The position numbers and the translations under genes are program-made. The notes under the pieces were generated by a model. It was given only the letters and a program-made list of their open reading frames with translations. It had not been told where the DNA came from and did not search any database. Of a DNA stretch of 64,000 nt, positions 32,368-39,242 are shown one piece after another. Origin of the DNA: Alteraurantiacibacter aquimixticola (lineage in GTDB: Bacteria > Pseudomonadota > Alphaproteobacteria > Sphingomonadales > Sphingomonadaceae); the NCBI RefSeq assembly GCF_004965515.1, contig NZ_SSHH01000003.1:1-64000 (forward strand), given 5' to 3'. Positions within the stretch are counted from its first letter, which is position 1, and each line of letters starts with the position of its first letter.

Positions 32368-32700
32368 TCAGGCGGCGCGGCGGGTCCCGGCGGCAAGCCA
32401 TTCGCGCGCACGGCGCTGGGCTTCGGCGATCTCGCGGGCGGTCATCTCGTCGGAGATATCGGCGCGGCACCAGGCGGCTTCCTCATGGCCGCGGCTGGCG
32501 GCGAGGTTGAACCACTTATGCGCTTCGATCAGGTCGCAACCGGCGCCGTGGCTGCCGGTCGAATAGATCACGCCGAGGTCGAAATAGGCGGTGTGGTTGC
32601 CACCGGCGGCATCGGCCAGGCACTGGGCAACGACCATGTCGTAGCCGGCCATGTCGGCAGGTTCGGTCTTCGCAAAAGTCTCGATCTTGGCAAGTTCCAT
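32368..32700 (-). CDS. Small Sel1-repeat protein
   Basis: 110 residues. One to two Sel1-like repeats: AYFDLGVIYSTGSHGAGCDLIEAHKWFNLAASRGHEEAAW. Sel1 repeats mediate protein contacts; a single small protein like this is common in sphingomonads and has no assigned role. The rest of the protein is helical and charged. It is divergent from dksA across about 295 nt. Confidence 0.8.
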   Translation of the reverse strand: MELAKIETFAKTEPADMAGYDMVVAQCLADAAGGNHTAYFDLGVIYSTGSHGAGCDLIEAHKWFNLAASRGHEEAAWCRADISDEMTAREIAEAQRRAREWLAAGTRRAA

Positions 32701-32995
32701 GATCGTGTACCCCCATGATTGGCCGCGGGACCCTTATCCGTGGCCTTCGTTGACAACAGGTTTTGACGATCATGCTCAATAAATGGTTAACGCGCCTTAC
32801 ACCTTGATGTTCGGCGCTTTTGGCGGATCACGGGAATCCCCTCCACGACTAGCTCCAATTGCCGCTTGTGCGACCTTTACGTGACCCCTATAGGCGCGCC
32901 ACTACTCCGACCTGGTTCAGGCGGCTGACAGACCCAAAAGGGCAAGGCGCTACTGACGCAGGGCAGGTCGGCAGGATCAGGATGCGGAGTAAATG

Positions 32996-33454
32996 ATGGC
33001 CTCGGTTCCCCGGGACGATATTGATATTCTTGCCAAAGCGAAGCGGGCCCTGCCCGATGACTATTCGCCGGGCGAAGATGAAGAATACATGTCCGACCAG
33101 CAGCTGACCTATTTCCGGGTGCTGCTGCTGGAATGGAAAAGATCGATTCTCGAAGCATCGGAAGGCACGCTGCAGAACCTGCAGGACGGCCCGATCCGTG
33201 AGCCCGATCTCAATGATCGCGCCTCGTCGGAGACCGATTGGGGGATCGAGCTGCGCACGCGCGACCGCCAGCGCAAGCTGATTGCCAAGATCGATTCGGC
33301 GCTGCGCCGCATCGAGGAAGGCGAATATGGCTGGTGCGAAGTGACTGGCGACCCGATCGGTATCAACCGCCTGATCGCCCGGCCCATTGCCACGATGACG
33401 GTGGAAGCGCAGCAGGCGCATGAGCGCCGGGAAAAGATTTCCCGCGACGATTGA
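32996..33454 (+). CDS. dksA: RNA polymerase-binding transcription factor DksA
   Basis: 152 residues. The coiled-coil region (SDQQLTYFRVLLLEWKRSILEASEGTLQNL ... RASSETDWGIELRTRDRQRKLIAKIDSALRRIEEG) and the zinc-finger region GEYGWCEVTGDPIGINRLIARPIATMTVEAQQAHERRE are clear. Of the four finger cysteines only the first is kept, so zinc binding is unlikely; single-Cys DksA variants are known in alphaproteobacteria. It modulates rRNA and amino-acid promoters with ppGpp. GGAG is 6 nt before ATG 32996; ATG 32993 is an alternative. The upstream 295-nt region (32701-32995) holds promoters but no gene. Confidence 0.92.
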   Translation: MASVPRDDIDILAKAKRALPDDYSPGEDEEYMSDQQLTYFRVLLLEWKRSILEASEGTLQNLQDGPIREPDLNDRASSETDWGIELRTRDRQRKLIAKIDSALRRIEEGEYGWCEVTGDPIGINRLIARPIATMTVEAQQAHERREKISRDD

Positions 33455-33491
33455 CCCGATCCGGGACAAGTCTGCCGCCCCTGCCCCCGGA

Positions 33492-33506
33492 TTAATATCT
33501 GGTTAG
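33492..33506 (+). promoter_or_regulatory. CtrA-box-like site upstream of the PilZ gene
   Basis: TTAA-N7-TTAG, one mismatch from the CtrA consensus TTAA-N7-TTAA, 108 nt before the PilZ gene start. A weaker TCAA-N7-TTAAC lies at 32776-32790 between the Sel1 and dksA genes. ctrA itself is in this window at 50189-50890. Confidence 0.4.
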
Positions 33507-33613
33507 CACTTGGGGGTGCACCCGGCACTCAACGCATTCGCGCCCGGCCAATCCGCTTGGACGGCTGGGGCGGCCGATTGCGAGGACGTCTAACCAAGGG
33601 TAACAAGCAGACC

Positions 33614-33991
33614 ATGAGCAATGTCGATACACGCCAGGTGGGAAGGGACAGCCTGTTCCTGCTCGCGCAGGTCCGTGTGGACGGCCAATCCGAAACGCAT
33701 CCGGTGAAGGTGCGCAATCTTTCCGCCGGGGGCATGATGGCCGAAGGCACCGTCAGGGTTGCGCGCGGCCAGCGGGTCGAGGTGGAACTGCGCAATATCG
33801 GCGTGGTCGAAGGGTCGGTGGCGTGGAAGCAGGACAACCGCTTCGGCATCGCCTTCATGGACGAAATCGATCCCCGCAGCGCCCGGGCGCCGGTTGCCGC
33901 TGCGCCCGTTGAGAGGACCGGCGGCACCCCGCATCTGCGCCAGGCGCCTGCGCCGACACCAACTCCAAAGGATCGCCTGCGCAAGATATGA
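33614..33991 (+). CDS. PilZ-domain protein
   Basis: 125 residues. Single PilZ-like domain: VRNLSAGGMMAEGTVRVARGQRVEVELRNIGVVEGSVAWKQDNRFGIAFMDEID. The NLSAGGM motif corresponds to the D/NxSxxG c-di-GMP-binding motif; the N-terminal RxxxR is reduced to GRDSLF, so c-di-GMP binding may be weakened. The C-terminal tail is Pro/Ala-rich. Start MSNVDTRQ is chosen because the PilZ domain follows directly and AAGGG precedes it. Confidence 0.8.
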   Translation: MSNVDTRQVGRDSLFLLAQVRVDGQSETHPVKVRNLSAGGMMAEGTVRVARGQRVEVELRNIGVVEGSVAWKQDNRFGIAFMDEIDPRSARAPVAAAPVERTGGTPHLRQAPAPTPTPKDRLRKI

Positions 33992-34002
33992 TCGCTTCAC
34001 GG

Positions 34003-34031
34003 TTGATGCGGCGATCAGGCCCGCTTAAGCC
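34003..34031 (+). promoter_or_regulatory. Putative leaderless promoter of the binding-lipoprotein gene
   Basis: TTGATG (34003-34008), 17-nt spacer, TAAGCC (34026-34031), then 6 nt to the ATG at 34038. No Shine-Dalgarno is visible before the ATG. Confidence 0.45.
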
Positions 34032-34037
34032 GAGGCC

Positions 34038-35525
34038 ATGTCTTTTCGCGCATCCCTGACCGCCGCGCTTGCTGCAGCCCTTGCCCTTGCCGGTTGCGAC
34101 AATGCGGTTGAGGGCACGCTGAATGTCGCCTTCATCGACAGCGAAGAGAACCTGTTTGCCGAGGGCATCCGCCTTGCGGACAGCGGCCAGCATTTGCGTG
34201 CGGCGACGCGCTCGGGCCTCGTCGCGCTCGATGCCGACGGCGAGGTCGTGCCCGCGCTGGCGGACCGATGGAATGTGCTGGAGGACGGACAGATCTTTGT
34301 TTTCCGCATGCGCGATGGGAATTGGCCCAATGGTGAGGAGCTGACGGGCGAAAGCGTGCGTACGGCTCTGCTGCGGGCGATCAGGGAACTGCGCGGCACG
34401 TCGCTAGGCATCGACCTCGCGCCGATCGACGAGGTGCGCGCCATGGCTGCGGGCGTGATCGAAATCCGCCTCGCCAGCCCCGTGCCCGACCTGCTCCTGC
34501 TGCTCGCCCAGCCCGAACTCGGCCTGACCAATGGCGAGGGCGAGACCGGGCCGATGGCGCTGGAGCGTGGCGAGGGAGGTGACGCGCTGCTGGCGCTCAA
34601 GCCTCCCGCTGAACGCGGTTTGCCGCAGACCGAGGACTGGGCTGAATATACGCGCGATATCAACCTGCGAGCGCTTTCTGCGCGGGAAGCAATCGATCAG
34701 TTCGGCGAAGGAAATGTCGATGTGGTGCTGGGCGGCCGGCTGGGTTCGCTGCCGCTGGCCGATACCGGCCCGCTGACGCGCGGCACCATTCGCGCCGATG
34801 CGGCGCTCGGCCTGTTCGGGCTGCAAGTGCTGCGTGACCGCGGGCTGCTGGAAACTCCCGAGACGCGCGAGGCCATCGCCATGGCGATCGATCGTGGCGA
34901 GCTGGCGGCGCTGTTCAATATCGACGGCTGGATTGCGACCACGCGCGTGGTCGCGCCGGGTCTTGCTGGCGATTCCGGCATGGTGGGCGAACGCTGGACA
35001 GACCTTTCGATCGAGGATCGGCGGCGTATAGCCGCCACGCGCGTCGCCGCCTGGCGGAACGCAGCGGAGGAAGATGCCGTAAGCGAGGGCGCCACGCTCT
35101 CGCTGCTGATCGCAGATGCGCCCGGCAATGCGCTACTGTTCAACACGCTTTCGCGCCAGCTTGCGACGATCGGTGTCGCACTGGTGCGGGCGGAAGAGCG
35201 GGACGATGCGGACCTCGCCCTGCTCGATCGCGTCGCTCGCTATCCATCCTCGCGCTGGTTCCTCAACCAGTTCAATTGCAGCCTTGGTCAAGGCCTGTGC
35301 AGCGAGGATGCGGACGTGCTGGCAGGCTATGCCACGGATGAGGCGGATGCGGCGGTACGGGCGCAGTTGCTGGGTCAGGCGGAAGTGTCGCTGACTGCAG
35401 CAAATGTCTATATTCCCTTGGGTTCTCCGCTCAGATGGTCGCTGGTGCGCAGCAATGTATCAGGCTTTGCCGGCAACCGTTTTGCCTTCCACCCCTTGCC
35501 GGATCTTGCTGTCATACCCAGATAA
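34038..35525 (+). CDS. Oligopeptide-type ABC substrate-binding lipoprotein (SBP family 5)
   Basis: 495 residues. Lipobox LAGC near residue 20. The SBP family 5 architecture is recognisable: GLVALDADGEVVPALADRWNVLEDGQIFVFRMRDGNWPNGEELTGESVRTALLRAI, and later NLRALSAREAIDQFGEGNVDVVLGG, ETREAIAMAIDRGELAALFNIDGW. No permease or ATPase genes are nearby, so it is an orphan or works with a distant transporter. Some motifs are divergent from DppA/OppA. Confidence 0.78.
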   Translation: MSFRASLTAALAAALALAGCDNAVEGTLNVAFIDSEENLFAEGIRLADSGQHLRAATRSGLVALDADGEVVPALADRWNVLEDGQIFVFRMRDGNWPNGEELTGESVRTALLRAIRELRGTSLGIDLAPIDEVRAMAAGVIEIRLASPVPDLLLLLAQPELGLTNGEGETGPMALERGEGGDALLALKPPAERGLPQTEDWAEYTRDINLRALSAREAIDQFGEGNVDVVLGGRLGSLPLADTGPLTRGTIRADAALGLFGLQVLRDRGLLETPETREAIAMAIDRGELAALFNIDGWIATTRVVAPGLAGDSGMVGERWTDLSIEDRRRIAATRVAAWRNAAEEDAVSEGATLSLLIADAPGNALLFNTLSRQLATIGVALVRAEERDDADLALLDRVARYPSSRWFLNQFNCSLGQGLCSEDADVLAGYATDEADAAVRAQLLGQAEVSLTAANVYIPLGSPLRWSLVRSNVSGFAGNRFAFHPLPDLAVIPR

Positions 35526-35547
35526 GGCACCTATGGAGAGCATTTCG

Positions 35548-35964
35548 ATGGCAGAACCGCAGCGCCCGCGTCCCTTCACCCCCGAATTGCCGCTGGGAAA
35601 GGAACCGGCGGCCATTCGCCAGCGGGTTGAGGCGATGGAGGCGATCCTCGAGCGCAGCTTCATCATTCCCGGCATCAATCGCCCGGTCGGACTCGATGCG
35701 CTTGCCGGCCTGATCCCTGTGGTCGGCGACGTCGTGACTGCGGCCATGGGCGCATATATCGTGTGGGAAGCCCGCAATCTCGGCCTGCCGAAGTGGAAGA
35801 TCGCACGCATGGCGGGCAATGTCCTGTTCGATAGCGCGGTTGGCGCGGTGCCGGTGGCGGGCGACCTGTTCGACTTCCTGTTCCGCTCGAACAGCCGCAA
35901 CCTCAAGATTATCCGCAAGCATCTCGACAAGCACCACCCTGCCGATCGCGTGATTGAGGGGTAA
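35548..35964 (+). CDS. DUF4112 membrane protein
   Basis: 138 residues. The core RPVGLDALAGLIPVVGDVVTAAMGAYIVWEARNLGLPKWKIARMAGNVLFDSAVGAVPVAGDLFDFLFRSNSRNLKII is diagnostic, with two hydrophobic segments each ending in an IP/VPVxGD turn. Function unknown. ATG 35548 is preceded by GGAGAG at 7 nt; ATG 35533 is an alternative. Convergent with the HNH gene. Confidence 0.85.
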   Translation: MAEPQRPRPFTPELPLGKEPAAIRQRVEAMEAILERSFIIPGINRPVGLDALAGLIPVVGDVVTAAMGAYIVWEARNLGLPKWKIARMAGNVLFDSAVGAVPVAGDLFDFLFRSNSRNLKIIRKHLDKHHPADRVIEG

Positions 35965-35982
35965 TTGCAGCGGGCGGGAGGA

Positions 35983-36591
35983 TTATGCCTCCAGCTCGAT
36001 GTCCCAATAGAGCCAGTCGCGCCAGGTTTCGTGCAGGTAATTGGGCGGGAAGCTCTTGCCTTGCTGCTGCAATTGCCAGCTGGTCGGCCGGATCGGGCCC
36101 ACCTGCAGCTGCATATGTGCCTGTTCGGGCGTGCGCCCACCTTTCTTCATGTTGCAGGGCGCGCAGGCGGTGGCGATGTTCTCCCACGTCGTCTTGCCGC
36201 CAAGCCGGCGCGGGACCACGTGATCGAAAGTCAGGTGCTGGCCGCTGCCGCAATACTGGCAGGCGAAGCGGTCGCGCAGGAACAGGTTGAAGCGCGTGAA
36301 GGCGGGAAATTCGCTGGGCTTCACATATTGCCGCAGCGCGATCACGCTGGGGATCTTCATGTCGAGCGAAGGCGAGTGCACCTGCCGGTCGTAGCTCGCC
36401 ACCACGTCCACCCTCTCAAGGAAGATCGCCTTGATCGCGGTCTGCCAGGGCCACAGGCTCAGCGGGTAATAGGAGAGCGGCGTGTAATCCGCATTGAGCA
36501 CCAGCGCGGGGCAGCTTTCCAGCTTCCTCGTCGGGTCATCCTGCGCGCTTCGGAAATGCGCGGCGCGTTCGATCAGTTCGGCTTTGAACAC
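35983..36591 (-). CDS. HNH endonuclease family protein
   Basis: 202 residues. CQYCGSGQHLTFDHVVPRRLGGKTTWENIATACAPCNMKKGGRTP is a complete HNH module with two CxxC zinc pairs and the catalytic His in FDHVVP. The N-terminal LVLNADYTPLSYYPLSLWPWQTAIKAI is typical of this conserved chromosomal subfamily, not of homing endonucleases. GTG 36591 has GGGAGG 9 nt upstream; an in-frame ATG at 36636 adds an atypical tail. Biological role unknown. Confidence 0.85.
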   Translation of the reverse strand: MFKAELIERAAHFRSAQDDPTRKLESCPALVLNADYTPLSYYPLSLWPWQTAIKAIFLERVDVVASYDRQVHSPSLDMKIPSVIALRQYVKPSEFPAFTRFNLFLRDRFACQYCGSGQHLTFDHVVPRRLGGKTTWENIATACAPCNMKKGGRTPEQAHMQLQVGPIRPTSWQLQQQGKSFPPNYLHETWRDWLYWDIELEA

Positions 36592-36721
36592 TGTCTGTGT
36601 CCTCCCTGATACGTACAGGTGGAGCATTTGCGCCAAAAAGCGTCAAGACTGTTACAAATAGCGAATCCACAGGAATATTCACGAGTCGCGAAGGGCTGGC
36701 GGGAGTAGTTGTGTCTTGGTT

Positions 36722-37567
36722 GTGACCCGATTTGCTCCTAGCCCCAACGGACCGTTGCACCTGGGGCACGCCTATTCGGCGATTGTCGCGCATGATCTCG
36801 CCCGTGCTTCGGGCGGGCTCTTCCTGCTGCGGATAGAGGATATCGACGGAGCCCGATCGCGCCCAGAGCTGGCAGAAGAGTTTCGCGAGGACCTCGCCTG
36901 GCTGGGCCTTTCATGGGAGGAAGTGCCTGCGCAATCGAGCCGCGTGGACGAATATGAGGTCGCCGCCGCCACGCTCGCCGCCATGGGCCTGCTCTATCCG
37001 TGCAAATGCACGCGGGCGGAAATTGCCGCCGCCGCCACCAGGACTGGGCCGGACGGTCCGGTCTATCCATGTACCTGCAAGGCCGATCTGCCGCGTCCGG
37101 ACGAAGCCGTGGCATGGCGACTCGACGTCGCTGCCGCCATGGCGCGCTGCGGGCCGCTGACCTGGCATGACGAGCTGGCCGGAGAGCAGCAGGCGCGGCC
37201 CGATCTTGCGGGCGATGTCGTGCTGGTCCGCAAGGATGCGGAAACGCCCGCCTCCTACCACCTCGCCGTGACGCTGGACGATGCGGCGGACGGCATCACG
37301 CTGGTGACGCGCGGGGCGGACCTGTTCGCCGCCACGCATATCCATCGCCTGTTGCAGGAACTGCTCGGCCTGACGGTCCCGCGCTGGCACCACCACGCAC
37401 TGCTGCTCGACGAGGAGGGCAGGAAACTTGCCAAAAGGCGAAATTCACCCTCGCTCGCCGACCGGCGGATGGCGGGGGAGGATGGTGCGGCGCTGGCACA
37501 GCAATTGCGCATGGGCCAAATGCCGGGTGGCATTACCCTCTCGCAATCCCTAGATATCGCCCCATGA
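36722..37567 (+). CDS. gluQ: Glutamyl-Q tRNA(Asp) synthetase
   Basis: About 281 residues. A GluRS catalytic core without anticodon-binding domains: HLGH (13-16, the HIGH motif), KLAKR in place of KMSKS, and cysteines in YPCKC and YPCTC for the zinc site. It attaches glutamate to queuosine in tRNA(Asp). Its presence fits queC in this window (6892). Start GTG 36722 (or TTG 36716). The stop overlaps the following ATG. Confidence 0.92.
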   Translation: MTRFAPSPNGPLHLGHAYSAIVAHDLARASGGLFLLRIEDIDGARSRPELAEEFREDLAWLGLSWEEVPAQSSRVDEYEVAAATLAAMGLLYPCKCTRAEIAAAATRTGPDGPVYPCTCKADLPRPDEAVAWRLDVAAAMARCGPLTWHDELAGEQQARPDLAGDVVLVRKDAETPASYHLAVTLDDAADGITLVTRGADLFAATHIHRLLQELLGLTVPRWHHHALLLDEEGRKLAKRRNSPSLADRRMAGEDGAALAQQLRMGQMPGGITLSQSLDIAP

Positions 37568-37797
37568 ACTGGATTCTCACCCTCGCCATCGTCGTCCTGA
37601 TGGGCTTCGTCGTCTATTCGCTCGTGCGCGGGATTGTCGCATTCCTGCAAACGACCAAGATCGACCTCGAAAATCAGGAAAACGAGGCGCATATCGCCGA
37701 GATGCACGCGCGGCAGAACAAGATGATGTTCAACCGCGTGAAGTACCAGGCGCTGGCCATCGTCGCGGTGGTCATCCTGCTCGCCATCAACAGCTGA
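37564..37797 (+). CDS. HIG1-domain/twin-transmembrane protein
   Basis: 77 residues with a TM helix at each end (about 3-24 and 58-75) and the charged loop TTKIDLENQENEAHIAEMHARQNKMMFNRVKYQ between. The layout matches the bacterial HIG1 family linked to cytochrome oxidase assembly or stability. Translationally coupled to gluQ by an ATGA-like overlap. Confidence 0.78.
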   Translation: MNWILTLAIVVLMGFVVYSLVRGIVAFLQTTKIDLENQENEAHIAEMHARQNKMMFNRVKYQALAIVAVVILLAINS

Positions 37798-37822
37798 CGG
37801 CTGGCACGCGGGGGAGGGGCGC

Positions 37823-38389
37823 GTGGTCAAGCTCAACCGCATCTATACCCGCACCGGCGATGACGGGACGACGGGCCTTGTCGATGGCTCGCGATTGCTC
37901 AAGCACGCCCCGCGAATGGACGCAGTGGGCGCGGTGGACGAGGCGAATGCCGCGCTGGGCTTTGCCGTGCTGGCACTGGAAGGGGAAGCGCGAGACCATA
38001 TCACCCGCATCCAGAACGACATGTTCGACCTTGGTGCCGACCTGGCGACGCCCGGAGAGGACTTCTCACCCTCCGAAATGGTGCTCCGAATCGTACCCGC
38101 GCAGGCCGAATGGCTGGAGCAACGGATCGATGCGCTGAATGAAGGGCTGGAGCCGCTCACCAGCTTCATCCTGCCCGGTGGCAATGAAGCCGCGGCGCGC
38201 CTTCATCTCGCCCGCACCGCCGCGCGCCGCGCCGAGCGCGCGGTGACCGCGCTGGCGGAGGGCGAGGCGGTCAACCCGGCGGCGCTCGCCTATATCAACC
38301 GCTTGTCGGACTATCTCTTCGTGCTGTGCCGCGCGGCCAATGATGGCGGCAAGGGCGATATTCTCTGGCAGCCAGGGGCCAACCGCTAG
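37823..38389 (+). CDS. Cob(I)yrinic acid a,c-diamide adenosyltransferase, PduO type
   Basis: 188 residues. IYTRTGDDGTTGLVDGSRLLKHAPRMDAVGAVDEANAALG near the N-terminus, and FILPGGNEAAARLHLARTAARRAERA plus NRLSDYLFVLCRAAN, cover the ATP and corrinoid sites of PduO-type ATR. It makes adenosylcobalamin. GTG start with GGGGAGGGG upstream. Partners of adenosylcobalamin are not in the window. Confidence 0.92.
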   Translation: MVKLNRIYTRTGDDGTTGLVDGSRLLKHAPRMDAVGAVDEANAALGFAVLALEGEARDHITRIQNDMFDLGADLATPGEDFSPSEMVLRIVPAQAEWLEQRIDALNEGLEPLTSFILPGGNEAAARLHLARTAARRAERAVTALAEGEAVNPAALAYINRLSDYLFVLCRAANDGGKGDILWQPGANR

Positions 38390-38451
38390 CCGAGCGCAGG
38401 GTCGGAACCCGCACCCCTCCTTTCCCGTTGATCGGGCAAAGGAGAATTCGC

Positions 38452-38796
38452 ATGACCGACAGCAATATCCCGTCTTACGAGCAGCGCCAGTCCGGCCTCG
38501 CACCCGAGACGCATAATGACGAGCAGGACGATCACCGCATGCAGGCGCAGACCATTGCGCAGGATGCGCAGGGCCTGACGCAGGAAGTCCGCAGCCCGAC
38601 CGAGAGCACCAAGGGTCCGAATTCCAGCGAGATCCTCGGCGATTCCACGCAGGACGTGATCGATCACATGCGCGACATGGAAAGCAGCGGCCGCGTGGAC
38701 ATGGACGCCTATCGCGGCGAGCCCAACCATGATGACAATGTCGACAAGTTCGGTGCGCAGGCCAAGCTCGACGGGTTGCGCGGCGATGGCTCGTAG
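38452..38796 (+). CDS. Small hydrophilic protein of unknown function
   Basis: 114 residues, strongly acidic and polar, rich in Asp, Gln, Asn, no hydrophobic core segments, probably disordered (MTDSNIPSYEQRQSGLAPE ... RGEPNHDDNVDKFGAQAKLDGLRGDGS). A very good Shine-Dalgarno (AAAGGAG) precedes the ATG by 8 nt. I do not recognise the family. Its stop abuts the stop of the convergent DUF202 gene. Confidence 0.7.
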   Translation: MTDSNIPSYEQRQSGLAPETHNDEQDDHRMQAQTIAQDAQGLTQEVRSPTESTKGPNSSEILGDSTQDVIDHMRDMESSGRVDMDAYRGEPNHDDNVDKFGAQAKLDGLRGDGS

Positions 38797-39225
38797 TTAG
38801 CCCGTCAGGTCCCCGTCATTGAGGATCCACAGGCCCGCGATCAGCACCGCCGCTCCGACTGAAACGCCCCATGCGAGCAGGCGGAAGCGCGGATGGTCCG
38901 GGCCTTCCACCGCATGCGTCTTCATCCGTTCAAGTGAGCGCCGTGCCCGCTTTTCGGCATTGAGCGCCAGGAAGATGGCAAAGCCGATGAACATGCTGGC
39001 AATCGCCTTCGCCAGCCATGGCGGCTGGAGTTCGCCGAACAGCACGCGGAAGGCGAGGCCGATACCGATCGCCGCAAAGGCGGTGCGGATCCAGCCGGCG
39101 AATGTCCGCTCGACCGCCATGATCGTGCGGTCTTCGGCCATATCCGTCCGGTCGCGGGCGAGCGCTTCGCTGGCCTCGTCTTCCTCGCAGGTTTCGCCAT
39201 GGTCATAGGCATGCTTGTCGCTCAT
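38797..39225 (-). CDS. DUF202 / YidH-family membrane protein
   Basis: 142 residues with three TM segments. The DRTDMAEDRTIMAVERTFAGWIRTAFAAIGIGLAF segment carries the RTxLAxERTxLAWxRT-like motif of DUF202. Function unknown. It is 17 nt downstream of mutS, antisense-free, and could be cotranscribed with mutS. Confidence 0.82.
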   Translation of the reverse strand: MSDKHAYDHGETCEEDEASEALARDRTDMAEDRTIMAVERTFAGWIRTAFAAIGIGLAFRVLFGELQPPWLAKAIASMFIGFAIFLALNAEKRARRSLERMKTHAVEGPDHPRFRLLAWGVSVGAAVLIAGLWILNDGDLTG

Positions 39226-39242
39226 GCCTCGATGAACGGCTG

